64,000 bases of DNA from Apiosordaria backusii (Eukaryota > Ascomycota > Sordariomycetes > Sordariales > Lasiosphaeriaceae): positions 268,129 through 332,128 of the forward strand of contig JAUKTV010000023.1 of assembly GCA_030549205.1 (NCBI GenBank), read 5' to 3'. The position numbers and the translations under genes were made by a program. The stretch's first letter is position 1; each line of letters opens with the position of its first letter. Below are positions 35,697-46,027 of the stretch, one piece after another. The notes below the pieces were generated by a model. The model did not search any database, was not told the DNA's origin, and worked only from the letters and a program-made list of their open reading frames with translations.

Positions 35697-37060
35697 GAGT
35701 CGCCTCTAACCGCGGAAGACCTCGCCATCAAGGCAGAATTCGACAGGGCACTTGCTGCCGAGCAGATGCAATACTGCCCACGGTGCAAAGAGCGGTGGTT
35801 CGACATGGAGCTCAAAGGGGATAGGATCTGCAAGCGTTGCCACGATAAGGATGATAAGAAGCGTCAGGACGAGCCTTTTTTCTTTTCGGCTGCGAACAAG
35901 CTGGATTTTGGCCCTGTACCTAATGATCTGCCCAGGCTTGAGCCGTTGGAGGAGATGTTTATTGCGCGGGTGCACGTCAGCGTCAATGTATTTACAGTAC
36001 GTAACGAGGATGGAAGCAAAGGGTTTGGTAACTGACAAAACATAGGTTCGTGGGCAGCAGTATAAGTATCGTGGGCATGTTGTACACTTCTTGCGTGACG
36101 TTGGCAAGGTATATAGTGAGCTCCCTTTGCTACCCAAAGACCTCGATGTCGTTATCCTTCGGCCTCGTGGTTCCGAGAACGTGGCCCGGATGGATCGGCA
36201 GTTCCGCCGACGATTCCGCGTCCGCCGCGCCGCAGTAGAGGCCTGGCTTAAGTTTCTTTCCCTCAACCACCCAGGCTACCGAGACTTTACTTTGAATCAC
36301 GACAATCTTTCCCAGCTCCCCGAAGATGGCAACGTCTTCGACCAGCTAAGCATCCATGAAGTTGACGAGACCTCGGGTTTGCCTGCCGATTTTGGCCCTG
36401 ATGTTGACCCGGTCGAGGAGCCAGAGCTGGAAGATTCTGAGGTTATCGACGAAGCCGCAGTGCCCAACCTGCTCATCCAGGAGACTGAGCTTAATCAACT
36501 CCAGGGCCGTGTCGACAACACCGTCGCTGAGGATACCGAACGGGTCCCCCTACGACACGCCGACCCGCACTCGGCACACCAGCTACCCATGCCATCTATC
36601 CGTCGTACGCCTTTGGATGAATTTAACCAGAAGTACGCACTGCTTTCTTTGGCCTGCCCCACCTTATTTCCCCAGGGCGTTGCGGATTTTGTTGAGCCCA
36701 GGCAACGCAATATATCCTACCAGGATTATATTGAGCATGCCATAAAGTGGGAGGATGGCCGGTTCGCTAGGCACCACAGCTTTCGCTTTATTGCCTTGAA
36801 CACGCTAATGCGTCAGCAAGCACGCAGCAACAGCAAGTTCTATGTCAGTAAGCACCATCGCACGCCGCTTACCAAGGAGGACCTCCAGCGAGCTCTGGCC
36901 GACCCCGAACAGCCAGAAGCTCAAGCGATCTTAAATCGTATCTCGCGTTTTGCGGGTGTGATTAAGGGCACCCGTCCTTTTTGGTATCGCCGGCGGCGTG
37001 AGTGTGAGGCGTTTGCCCACTGCCTTGGCGTCCCAGCTGCCTTCATCACCCAGAGCCAGC
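35697..37060 (+). pseudogene. Helitron Rep, N-terminal helicase-like domain
   Basis: Two exons, 35697-35996 and 36046 onward, joined by a 49-nt intron (GTACGT donor, AACTGAC branch site, CATAG acceptor). The first contains YCPRCKERW and ICKRCHDK, a second zinc ribbon, then LEPLEEMFIARVHVSV. The second continues GQQYKYRGHVVHF and later YIEHAIKWEDGRFARHHSFRF, typical of the domain that precedes the nuclease in Helitron proteins. In-frame coding sense is lost near 37052, where two bases too many (or one too few) precede the DLHW motif, although the frame stays open to 37143. I treat it as part of one disrupted Rep gene. Confidence 0.75.
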
Positions 37061-37684
37061 CGACCTTCATTGGCAGAGCCTATACCGGCACATGCCGAGT
37101 ACGAAGAATGGAAGGTTCTGGACGAGCGTGCGCGTATGGCTAAGTCACGTCAGTTGCTGCGTGAGAACCCGCATATCGCAGCCTGGCACTTCCACTCTCG
37201 CAACAAGCTGTTCCGGAAGATTGTGCTCGAGAAGAAGTTCAACCTGGAAGATTATTGGTACCGTTACGAGTGGCAAGGCCGCGGCAGCAGCCACGCCCAT
37301 GGGCTGTATTGGTTCAATGGGAGCCCGGATCCCGACATGTCGACGAAAGATACACGAGACAACTTTGCGACGGTCTGGGGTTACCATATCACAGCCCTGA
37401 ACCCACAGCGGGACCAGGGCGCGGACGAGGGCAATCCCCTGTCCGTAGACCCTCTCGAGACCGAGATTACCTGGGAGTGGCTCAACCGTATTGTAAACCG
37501 ATGCCAGCGGCACCATTGTTCCACTACATACTGCCTCCGCCTAACCAAGAGAGATGCGGAGCGGGCCAGACAGTCGGCAGCCCGAGCAGAAGCCGGTGAG
37601 GCCGGTGAGCCAGAGCAACCCCGCCGCAGCCAACATGCCGGTTCCTCTTTCCCCGCCCGAGCGGCCAGCTGCGGGTGTTGTTAG
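37056..37684 (+). pseudogene. Helitron Rep, HUH nuclease segment
   Basis: After a short stretch in one frame (DLHWQSLYRHMP, about 37060-37096) a further one-base break leads to the frame running to 37684. This carries EWQGRGSSHAHGLYWF, the HUH motif (His codons at 37292 and 37298) that binds the metal for DNA nicking. It also has RCQRHHCSTTYCLR, the Cys/His segment found after it in Helitrons. Family sense is lost near 37640, where the next segment takes over in another frame. Confidence 0.8.
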
Positions 37685-38290
37685 GAGAGCAGGTACGAAA
37701 TGGTGGCATTTCGAGGCCGAGAGAAACGACACCCACATGAACCAGTACAACCCGATGATCTCGCTCTGCTGGCTCGCCAACACTGACTGCTCGCCCTGCA
37801 CCGGCGTACAGGCTGTGATCAACTACGCTGCAAAGTACTGCAGCAAGTCGGAGGCCCAGACCAACACGTACGCGCAGATCGCCCGCGGCATAATGCCTTA
37901 CGTTTCCGACCGCAACCCCATGCTTTCGTTCGTATCCAAGCTGATGAACAAGCTGGTGGGTGAGAGGGACTACTCCGCGCAGGAGATCTGCCACATCCTG
38001 CTGGGCCTTCCTCTCCAGGACGACAGCCGGGTGGTGCAGAGCGTGGACTGCCGGCCCCGCGAGCGACACGCCCGGCCCATCGACATCACTGCTGACGGCG
38101 AAGTCGAGGAATCCTCGAATGTCTACGACAAATACCTCAACCGGCCGGCACACATGGAGGAGGTGACGTACTTTGACTTCCTTGAGAACTGGAACTTCAA
38201 GGCCCGCGATCCTTCGAGATGGGCTGTGTGGCAACCTCCTGCGCGGCCCAGGGTTTTGTACTACTACCCAGATACAAGCCTGTTCGCTCG
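37640..38290 (+). pseudogene. Helitron Rep, catalytic tyrosine segment
   Basis: This frame (open 37554-38618) contains WWHFEAERNDTHMNQYNP and YAAKYCSK. The two tyrosines (codons 37824 and 37836) are the paired nucleophiles of Helitron Rep that form the covalent link to DNA. The Y-x2-KY-x2-K pattern is intact. Family sense ends at about 38285, where one-base displacement moves coding to a third frame. Confidence 0.8.
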
Positions 38291-38652
38291 CACCAGCAGT
38301 GGCCTAATTTCTGCCGTATTAAGCTCCTGCTTAACCATCCTCACCGCCAACCCACGGATCTTTTACGAGCCGACAACCTGCTGTTTGAAACCTACGAGGT
38401 CGCCTACAGGCACTGCGCCATTCATCACGACCACCCCGACGACCATTATGGCGTCGAGGACGAGGAGGAACCCGAGCCTGACGAGGAGCTGTTTGAGCCT
38501 GGCGGTGATGTGGTTGATATCACCCTTGAGGATTGGCACGAGATGGCACGTATGGTACCTGACCTCGAGCTTCCCCAGGAGGAGGCAGATTTACTCGGCC
38601 GCCGCGACATCGACGTAAACTACGACTGGACCCGCCACATCGGCCTTTATTC
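38286..38652 (+). pseudogene. Helitron Rep-helicase linker segment
   Basis: Reads WPNFCRIKLLLNHPHR and YRHCAIHHDHPDDHY, then a very acidic stretch and WHEMARMVPDL. This is the region linking Rep to helicase in Helitrons. A one-base break near 38650 leads into the helicase frame. Confidence 0.7.
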
Positions 38653-40314
38653 CACGAGCTGTTTAACGACGGAACCTATTGGACCGAGCTCCGGGGGGAT
38701 TCTCCCGGCAATTACAACGTCGAGCAGCTCCCGCGCGAGGCCTGTGACACTCTTAACACCGAGCAGCGGCTGGTGTACGACGCCATTCTAGGACACTACA
38801 GGGCAACCAACCGAGGTCAGAACCCAGCCCCGCTCCGGATCCAGGTGGACGGGGGCGGAGGGACCGGCAAGTCGTACATGGTGAAGGTGATCTCCTCTCG
38901 CCTGCAAGCCAAAGCAGCCAGGCGCGGCCAGCCCTCGCCAATCATCCGGGCGGCGCCTACCGGTGTAGCCAGCAACCAGATCACGGGCCAGACCCTCCAT
39001 TCCCTCTTCCGGCTCCCGGTGGACGGCAACTACCGCCCGCTCTCGGAAACCCCAACGGTCCTCAGCTCCCTGCAGCGACAGTTTAGGCCGATCCACTACC
39101 TCATCATCGACGAGAAGAGCATGCTGGGGCGGAAAAATCTGGCCTGGATCGATCGGCGGCTCCGTGAGATCTTCCCCGAGCGCCGCGAGCAGTATCTCGG
39201 TGGGCTCAGCGTCATCCTCATAGGCGATTTCTTCCAGCTCCCCCCTGTCATGAGCAAGCCGCTATACTCTGCGGCGGGTGACTTGCGGGATATGGAGATT
39301 GTCGGCCGTAACGTATACCTTTCGTTCGACAAGTCGGTGTTCTTATCCACGGTCCAGCGCCAGCAGGGTGAGGACCAGGCTCTGTTCCGGCAGGCCCTGC
39401 AGGAACTGAGGCAGGCGAAGGTGTCCATTCCGTCGTGGGAGCTTCTCACCTCGAGATGTGCGATCAAGCTACCCCCGGCCGAGGTGGAGGCTTTTGATAA
39501 CGCCCTCCGCATCTTTCCCGTCAAGGCGCAGGTTGAAGAGTATAACCATCGGCACCTTCTGGGCCTGCGAAGGGCGGTTGTCCAGGTGAACGCGACGCAC
39601 GAGGGCGCCGGCGCAGACAGGGTCAAGTCCTCCGACGCCGGCAACCTGGTCAAACGATTGCCTCTTTGTATTGGTTGCCGGGTTATGCTGACGAGGAATC
39701 TCTGGGCCAACGTTGGCCTCGTGAACGGTGCGCAGGGCACCGTATACGACATCTCGTGGGCGGAGGGAGCCAACGTAGAAAACGACCCACCGCAGGTTAT
39801 CATGGTAGCGTTTGACAACTACACCGGGCCGCCGTTCCTGTTGCCTAGCGGGGAAGAGCTTCGTGATGGGGCTAGGCCGGTGGTTCCAATCCTCAGGGTC
39901 CAACACGTGTTTGTTCTTGGGGCTGGCACCGGCCTCCGCAAGCAGTTCCCACTGCTTGTGTGCTACGCCATCACGGTGCACAAGTCACAGGGCATCACTC
40001 TCGACAAGGTGGTTTGTGACATCTCCGAGCCAGAGTTCGCGTCCGGCCTGTCCTACGTAGCTGTTTCCAGGGTCAAAACACTGGATGGCCTGATGTTTGA
40101 GTCGCCGTTTGATCGGAGTAGGATATATTGCGAAGATCCGATACGGAGCATGCAACTGAAGATAGCTGATTACGAGACAAGGAGGCTGCAGCGGTTGGGT
40201 CCACAGGAAGAGGAGGTTGGGTCGAGTAACATAGGCGGGTATATGAGCTCCGATAGCTCTGACATGGAAGAGGAGGATGACTCGAGCGATACAAGCGATG
40301 GCTTTACTGTGTAG
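38653..40314 (+). CDS. Helitron PIF1-like helicase domain
   Basis: An unbroken frame of about 554 codons. The Walker A motif GGGGTGKS lies near 38850, with Walker B LIIDEKSML near 39105. Further motifs include GDFFQLPPV, VQRQQGEDQ, VMLTRNLW-VGLVNGAQGTV and the C-terminal HKSQGITLDKVV and YVAVSRV motifs of superfamily 1B PIF1 helicases. It would unwind the displaced strand during rolling-circle transposition. The C-terminus is Ser/Asp/Glu-rich. No ATG belongs to the start; the segment was part of one long protein with Rep. It is far better preserved than the Rep part, which is odd if neutral decay alone broke Rep. Confidence 0.9.
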   Translation, partial: HELFNDGTYWTELRGDSPGNYNVEQLPREACDTLNTEQRLVYDAILGHYRATNRGQNPAPLRIQVDGGGGTGKSYMVKVISSRLQAKAARRGQPSPIIRAAPTGVASNQITGQTLHSLFRLPVDGNYRPLSETPTVLSSLQRQFRPIHYLIIDEKSMLGRKNLAWIDRRLREIFPERREQYLGGLSVILIGDFFQLPPVMSKPLYSAAGDLRDMEIVGRNVYLSFDKSVFLSTVQRQQGEDQALFRQALQELRQAKVSIPSWELLTSRCAIKLPPAEVEAFDNALRIFPVKAQVEEYNHRHLLGLRRAVVQVNATHEGAGADRVKSSDAGNLVKRLPLCIGCRVMLTRNLWANVGLVNGAQGTVYDISWAEGANVENDPPQVIMVAFDNYTGPPFLLPSGEELRDGARPVVPILRVQHVFVLGAGTGLRKQFPLLVCYAITVHKSQGITLDKVVCDISEPEFASGLSYVAVSRVKTLDGLMFESPFDRSRIYCEDPIRSMQLKIADYETRRLQRLGPQEEEVGSSNIGGYMSSDSSDMEEEDDSSDTSDGFTV

Positions 40315-40386
40315 AGAGAAGATTTAGTTGTGTAGGTTTAGCTGTAGTTGTAATAAACAGTCTTCAGCAGAACACGGGATTGTTGG

Positions 40387-40398
40387 CCTCCGGACAGG
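40387..40398 (-). repeat. Helitron inverted repeat, right copy
   Basis: CCTCCGGACAGG, the exact reverse complement of the left-end 12-mer. It lies about 165 bases inside the presumed right end, so it is subterminal rather than terminal here. Confidence 0.7.
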
Positions 40399-40403
40399 TT
40401 ATT

Positions 40404-40558
40404 GTCGCTTCGTTTACTCCCCACTTGACCCCAATTGAGTTTGCTCTCCACATACGCACATGAAATTCGTGCCCGTGTCAAAATTGCCAGGAGCGAGAGT
40501 GAGGAAGGAAGCGTCCCGTAGCGCAGCGAAGGGCCACGCGACTGACGAACGAAGCGAC
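40404..40558. repeat. Helitron 3' subterminal palindromic arms
   Basis: GTCGCTTCGTT (40404-40414) pairs perfectly with AACGAAGCGAC (40548-40558), which ends one base before CTAG. A second pair, AAAATTGC near 40474 and GCAATTTT at 40563-40570, straddles the presumed end. Helitrons need a 3' hairpin as transposition terminator; this one would have an unusually long loop. Confidence 0.55.
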
Positions 40559-40638
40559 GCTAGCAATTTTAGATTATAGGTTAAGTCGAAATTATAAATG
40601 AATATTTTAATTAAAGATTAAAGCCCTTTATTAATTAC

Positions 40639-41502
40639 TGTTAAACTAGGTTCCTGTAAGGCCTAGTTTACAGTAGGTAGCTGCTATTATACTACGTGGT
40701 GGTAATTTCCTGACACTTGACCTAGAGGCCAAGTATGGAGGAAAGGAAGGCCTACCTGTCAGCTACCCGGCACTTACCGAATACCTTATCTTACTGCAGG
40801 GCTATTTAAAGGCCTGCATCCTGCTAACAAGTAAGCTAAACTACCTGTAATTTTATATTTAGGCTACTAAGGCTTACTACTATAGGCAGTATAAGTGGCC
40901 TAACCCTAACCCTACGATGACCTGCACTTTAGGTTGAGGGTGCTAGGTTTTGCGGCCCTTTTATATAGCCGTAAGTCGATTATTAGAGAGCTGTAAACTA
41001 CGCTAACTTAGCTACTTAGAAGACCTGTAGTTAATTACTGGACTGGTTAAATTGGCCTAGAATTAATAAGCCTATAGTTAAATAGGTATATTACTATTAT
41101 ATTAAATTATAGGCCTGTAGGCCTTGTAGGTCAGAAGTTATAGAGGGTTTGGTAAGTGGTTTATAGGGTTTGGTAAATTTTGGGGTTAATTAAACTGTAC
41201 TTTGGCCTATTTGTCCGCTAGGGTATATAAGGTACTATATATTAGTCGGTAGGTATATAGTAGATGTTAAGTATGAACTTTATTATAGAGATTATTATAG
41301 TGGATTTATAAAAAGCTAGTATTATAATATAATTGTTTACTTACTATATCTTTATTCTATAGTACCTATAGGGTACTGTACTTTAGTACCTTAGTACTAA
41401 ACTATAGGTATTATATATAAGACTTTTATTATATTATAAGTTAGTATATAAGTATTAATTATAGGGCCTTTAAGTCTGTAATTGGTTATATTTATTTTAA
41501 TA
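40639..41502 (+). repeat. 5' LTR of copia element B
   Basis: Starts TGTTAAACTAGG and ends TTTTAATA, and matches 54755-55618 in length. It contains CTAACCCTAACCCTAC near 40900. Confidence 0.8.
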
Positions 41503-44500
41503 GATTATAAGTTTAAAAGATATTTAATTAGGTTATAGGCTTATAAGTTTAAGTTTAAAGCCTTTTATAAATAATAATTTAAGTTATTGTAGACTATGCT
41601 ATAAGCAGGTTATAAAATTATTGATTTTAAAGCTTATTTATTAAAGTAGGGTTTAAAAGTAAAGATTAGGTTTACTTTACCTTTATAAGATTTTTTAGGG
41701 GCTTATAAAGGTTTAAATTTACGCTTACTATTAAATTTATTATACCGTAAGGTATATAAAGATTAAACTTAATAGGGTATTAAAAGTTTATAAGCTATAA
41801 GTTTATAAAAGTTAGAAATAGCCTTTTACTTTAATTATAGTTAAGTAAGTAGTTTTGTAAATCTTAAAGGTAAGTAAAATAGTAAAAAGGTAAAGCGACC
41901 TTTTTAATTATTACTATTATTAGTAATTATAGTATTTTACTATATAAAATAAAGACTATTCTTTAAAGCTTTTAAATACTATAAACTTAATATTTTTTAT
42001 TATATAAGTAAACTATAGTTAAAGCTTTAATTAAAAACGGTATTAAGTTAAGGTTTTAAAGCCTTATAGAATATTTTAACGGTAAGTATATTAAGCCCTT
42101 TATAAATTTAAAAATATAAAATATTAAACTTAAGTAAGGGTTTTTTAAAGGAAAGGAATTAGTAAATTTTTATTATATATAAGCCTTTATTATTTAATTT
42201 AAAAAGTAAAAGGCCTAGATTTAATAGTTATAAAGTACTATAATCGAAGTAGTAAAGTAAATTAAGCTTTTAATAGTAACTTAAAGTACTTTAAAATAAC
42301 TTAAAGCTATTATAATTGCTCCTCTAATAGTAATTAAAGTTATATATTTAAAAGCTATAATAGCTTATTAATTAAAATTTAGGGTTAATAGTAATTTTAT
42401 AAAGGTTTTTTATATTATTATAATTATTAAAATAATTAAAAAGGTTTATAAATTCCTTATTAATTAAAGGCTTATAGGCTTTAAAGATTTCGATTTATAA
42501 AAATAAGGTTTAAATATTATACTATATACTATCAATATAGTTACCTTTATAAAGGACCTTATTATAGTAGTTTATTAAAGTAATGTTAAATAGGTCTTAT
42601 TATTAATATTACTTTAAAATAGTATAGCCTTAAGCCTTTAGGCTTCTATTTTATAATAAATAAGCCCTATTAAAGTTTATAAATTGTTTATTTAAAGGTA
42701 TTTTTATAATATTAAATTATAGTAAAGGAACTTTTATAAGGAATACTACTCTTTAAATTTCTATTAATTTATTAATTCTTTTATAGATTTTAACGTTAAG
42801 TTTTTTAACGTAATTAACTAATTTATATTAACCAGTATTAACCTTAAGGCTATAAATTAATTAAATTAATATCTATAAACTATAAAAAAGAGCTTTTTAT
42901 AGTAGGTTAAAAGATAATAAAGTATTATATAAACTATTAAAGTACTAGATTAAAATATAAGTACTATTAACTTAAGCTTTTTAATAATAGATCTATTAAA
43001 AGAATAGTAAATTCTAACCTCTATTACTATTAAAAACATAGCCTATAAAAGTAAAAAAGGCCTTTTTAAAGTTACTAAAAAGAAGGGTTTTTTAAATAAA
43101 AAGCTTAAAAGTAATAATAATAGTAACTTTAATAACTTTAATAGCTTTCTTTAAAAGAAAAAGCAAAAAGGCTTTAAAAGGCTTAAAGGCGTTAAAAAAA
43201 GGCCTAAAGTTAAAGATTTATTTACCTATATAATAAACCTTTATAATTTAACTTTAAAGGTCTTTAAAGACTTTAATAATAACGATAATAACGATAATAC
43301 CTATATAGTATTTATAAAGTTTACTAAAAGCGTTAAAAGCACTAAAAGTAAAGCCTTAATAGTACTTTCTTTAAAAGATATCCTTTTATATAATACTAAG
43401 TCTATTAATTATATTATTAATAATTAAAGATAGTTTACTAATTATAAACTTAATAATAATTTATTAAGGATAATTTATGTAAAGGAAGGTCCTTTAATAT
43501 TTAAAAGCTTTAAAACTACTGTATTTATAATACTTTCTTAAAAAGAACCTTTTAAATATACTAAACTTAAGTTTAAAAATACTTTATATATTCTTTAATT
43601 TAACATTAACCTTTTTAATAGTATACTATATTATAAAACTAATAGTTAAACTAAAAAGAAAGTACTATATAAATTTAATAAAACTTTAATAATAATATTT
43701 AATTTTAAATCTTTAAGTTTCTTTTTAAAATTATAAAAAGTAAAAAGGCCTATTATTTACTATAATATAAGTTTTAACGTTATTAATTAAAAACGAAAAT
43801 TAATAATAAAGCTTTTTAATAGGCCTTTATTTTAAAAGGATAGCTATTTAAAAGTCAATTTAAACCTTTAAAAGCTTAATAATAAGCCTATAAAGCTAAA
43901 TAATAATAGTACTATTAACTTTAATTCAAACGCCCAAAAAGTAAAGCCCTATAGATTTAAAAAGTCTAAATAAAATTATAAAGAAGGCTATAACCGGGGT
44001 ATACTTAAAGAAATAAAGCTTTATTAACTTATAAAAGGCTTTAATAATTTAAATAATCTTAACTTTAAAAAGTCTAATTAAAGTAAACCTATTAAAAAGC
44101 TCTATTAACCTACAAAAGGCCCTAATAGCTTAAATAACCTTAAATTATTTAATTAAAAAGAAACTTAAACAGGCTATATACTTAAAAAGGCTATTAAAAA
44201 TATCCCTAATATTATTATAGACTACTATAGTAAATTACTTTAAATAGTATTAAAATAGTATATTAAATTAAATTATATAGGCCTAATATTGCTAAAAAAG
44301 ACTAATAAAATTACTACTAAACTTTTAAACCTAAATTAAATAAAAAAAGTAAATTTTTAATACTCGGCCTATAATAAAGTTAAAATAATAAAAAGGCTTT
44401 AATTTTTTACGATTCTAAACCCTTTTAAAATCTTAAATTCCATTAAAGGCAATACTTTTAAAATTAAGCCTATACTTTATAATAGGCTTTCTATAGTATT

Positions 44501-45558
44501 AATTTTAATAAACTAAAAATCCTAATTTAAATAGACTTTTTACTTATTAAATATTAAAGGACTAACTATACTAAACATTATAAAAGGCTTTTTTAAAAGC
44601 CTAAAAAATCGCTATAACCAGTACCTTACCTACTTCTACTATAATAGTAAAAAGAAAATTAACTATAAATTATAAGCCTAATTTTCTACTAAAGGTATTG
44701 AATTTTCTACTTTTAAACCTTATATCTATAAACAAAATAGCCTAATTAAACGCTCTATTAAAATATTTTTAAACTAATTATAGGCTATAATAGTATTATT
44801 ATAACTCCTCCAATATTTATAATACTATATAACGCCTATAATATTTAAATTAATTAACTATATAATAGTTAATAATAAAAACTTTATTCCTTATTAAACG
44901 TTCTATAATAAATTAAAGCCTGCCCTTTCCTATAAACTAGATTTAAACCAGTTTAAAGCTATAGGCTCTTTTATAGAGCTCCTTATTCCCGCTAAAAAAA
45001 GGTTTAAAACTCTAAAACTATAGGCTTATATAGAGCCTAATAAGCTATTAACTGTCATTAAAAGTAAGACTTATTAAATATAAATACCGATTAAAAGGAT
45101 AATAGTAAAATCTTCCTTTATTAATATAGTAAATAAACTTACTATAATTTAAAATATTATTACTATTTTAAAAAGGGATTTAAACTAAAAAAAGGTAGCG
45201 CTATTATAATTAGTAAATAAAAATAGTAACCTATACCCTATAAATTCCAACTTAACTAACTAACTAAGTTTAACACTTCGCTAGTAAGCTAATCTTAAAT
45301 TATTTTTTAATAGTAAATTAATTAATAAACCTGCTATAATTTAAAAGGCTATAATGAATAGCCGCTTAAAGCCTTTTAATAAGCTTATTATAGACTTTAA
45401 AGTTAACTTAAAACCCACTATTAAAAACCATTTATTAATAAAAGTAAAAGAACTATATTAAAATATAAATAAAGATATTAAAATAAATACTAGCCAATTT
45501 ATTAAATCAATTTTAACTAAGGCTAAAGCCTATTACTATAAAGTCTTTAAAGGTCCTT

Positions 45559-45974
45559 TGTCACAAGCGTGGAGAGGCGCGAGGGTGGCACGGGCCAAGC
45601 GACGGATAAGGAGCACGATAAGGATCTAGGATTAAGAACGTAGATCCAGGGGATCTAGGATTCGGAACATCGATCTAGGATTAAGAACGTAGATACAGGG
45701 GATCTAGGATTTGGAACATAGATCCAAGGGATCTACGTGTTGAAGGATAGATCCAGGTACGGAGGTACTTAGGGATTCATGGCCTATATATACGGAGGAA
45801 CTAGATAGCTTGTAGATAGTTCCGCAGTATGCAATCACAGCGTGTATTCACGGTACCTTGTGTTTACATTGAGACATCTTGTTGTGCACTGTTTAGCTGC
45901 ACCGAACCATTATTATCAGAAGTTACCTTCAACTGTGTATCCCTTTCAGAGGTTCTGATCAGGGGTTCGTCACA
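45559..45974 (+). repeat. 5' LTR of gypsy chromovirus
   Basis: 416 bases, TGTCACAAGC to TTCGTCACA, with TG/CA ends in a TGTcACA palindromic pattern. U3 holds four imperfect units built on GATCTAGGATT...GAAC (45622-45731). A TATA box follows at about 45784. It is identical by eye to 52439-52854. Confidence 0.95.
45783..45791 (+). promoter_or_regulatory. LTR TATA box
   Basis: CTATATATA in the LTR, about 35-40 bases before the AGTTCCGCAGTATGCAA segment that would be at the transcript 5' end. It sets the U3/R boundary near 45815-45825. Confidence 0.6.
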
Positions 45975-45985
45975 CGTTGCATACT
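45975..45985 (+). other. Primer-binding site, self-priming type
   Basis: TTGCATACT (45977-45985) begins two bases after the 5' LTR. It is the exact complement of AGTATGCAA (45826-45834), which should lie within the first nucleotides of the transcript. No tRNA 3'-end match (such as a TGG-led site) is seen. This is the arrangement Tf1 and the sushi family use to prime minus-strand DNA from their own RNA 5' end. Confidence 0.7.
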
Positions 45986-46027
45986 CACTTCAACTCTGTC
46001 ACGGATAAGTTGAAGGTACCCATCACC

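Larger units (their letters stand above)
34413..40563 (+). mobile_element. Helitron (Rep/helicase rolling-circle transposon)
   Basis: A 6.15-kb block of normal composition between AT-rich flanks. It encodes, in order, a CxxC-type N-terminal region, a Helitron-like N-terminal domain, a HUH nuclease motif, a two-tyrosine motif YAAKYCSK and a PIF1-type helicase, the diagnostic Helitron arrangement. The left end is placed at TC of TATCCTGTCCGG and the right end at CTAG (40560-40563), following the 5'-TC and CTRR-3' rule. The base 3' of CTAG is C rather than the expected T, so the right end is provisional. A perfect 12-base inverted repeat lies at 34414-34425 and 40387-40398. Rep is broken by several frameshifts, so this copy is probably not autonomous as sequenced, and no RIP damage is seen. 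Confidence 0.85.
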
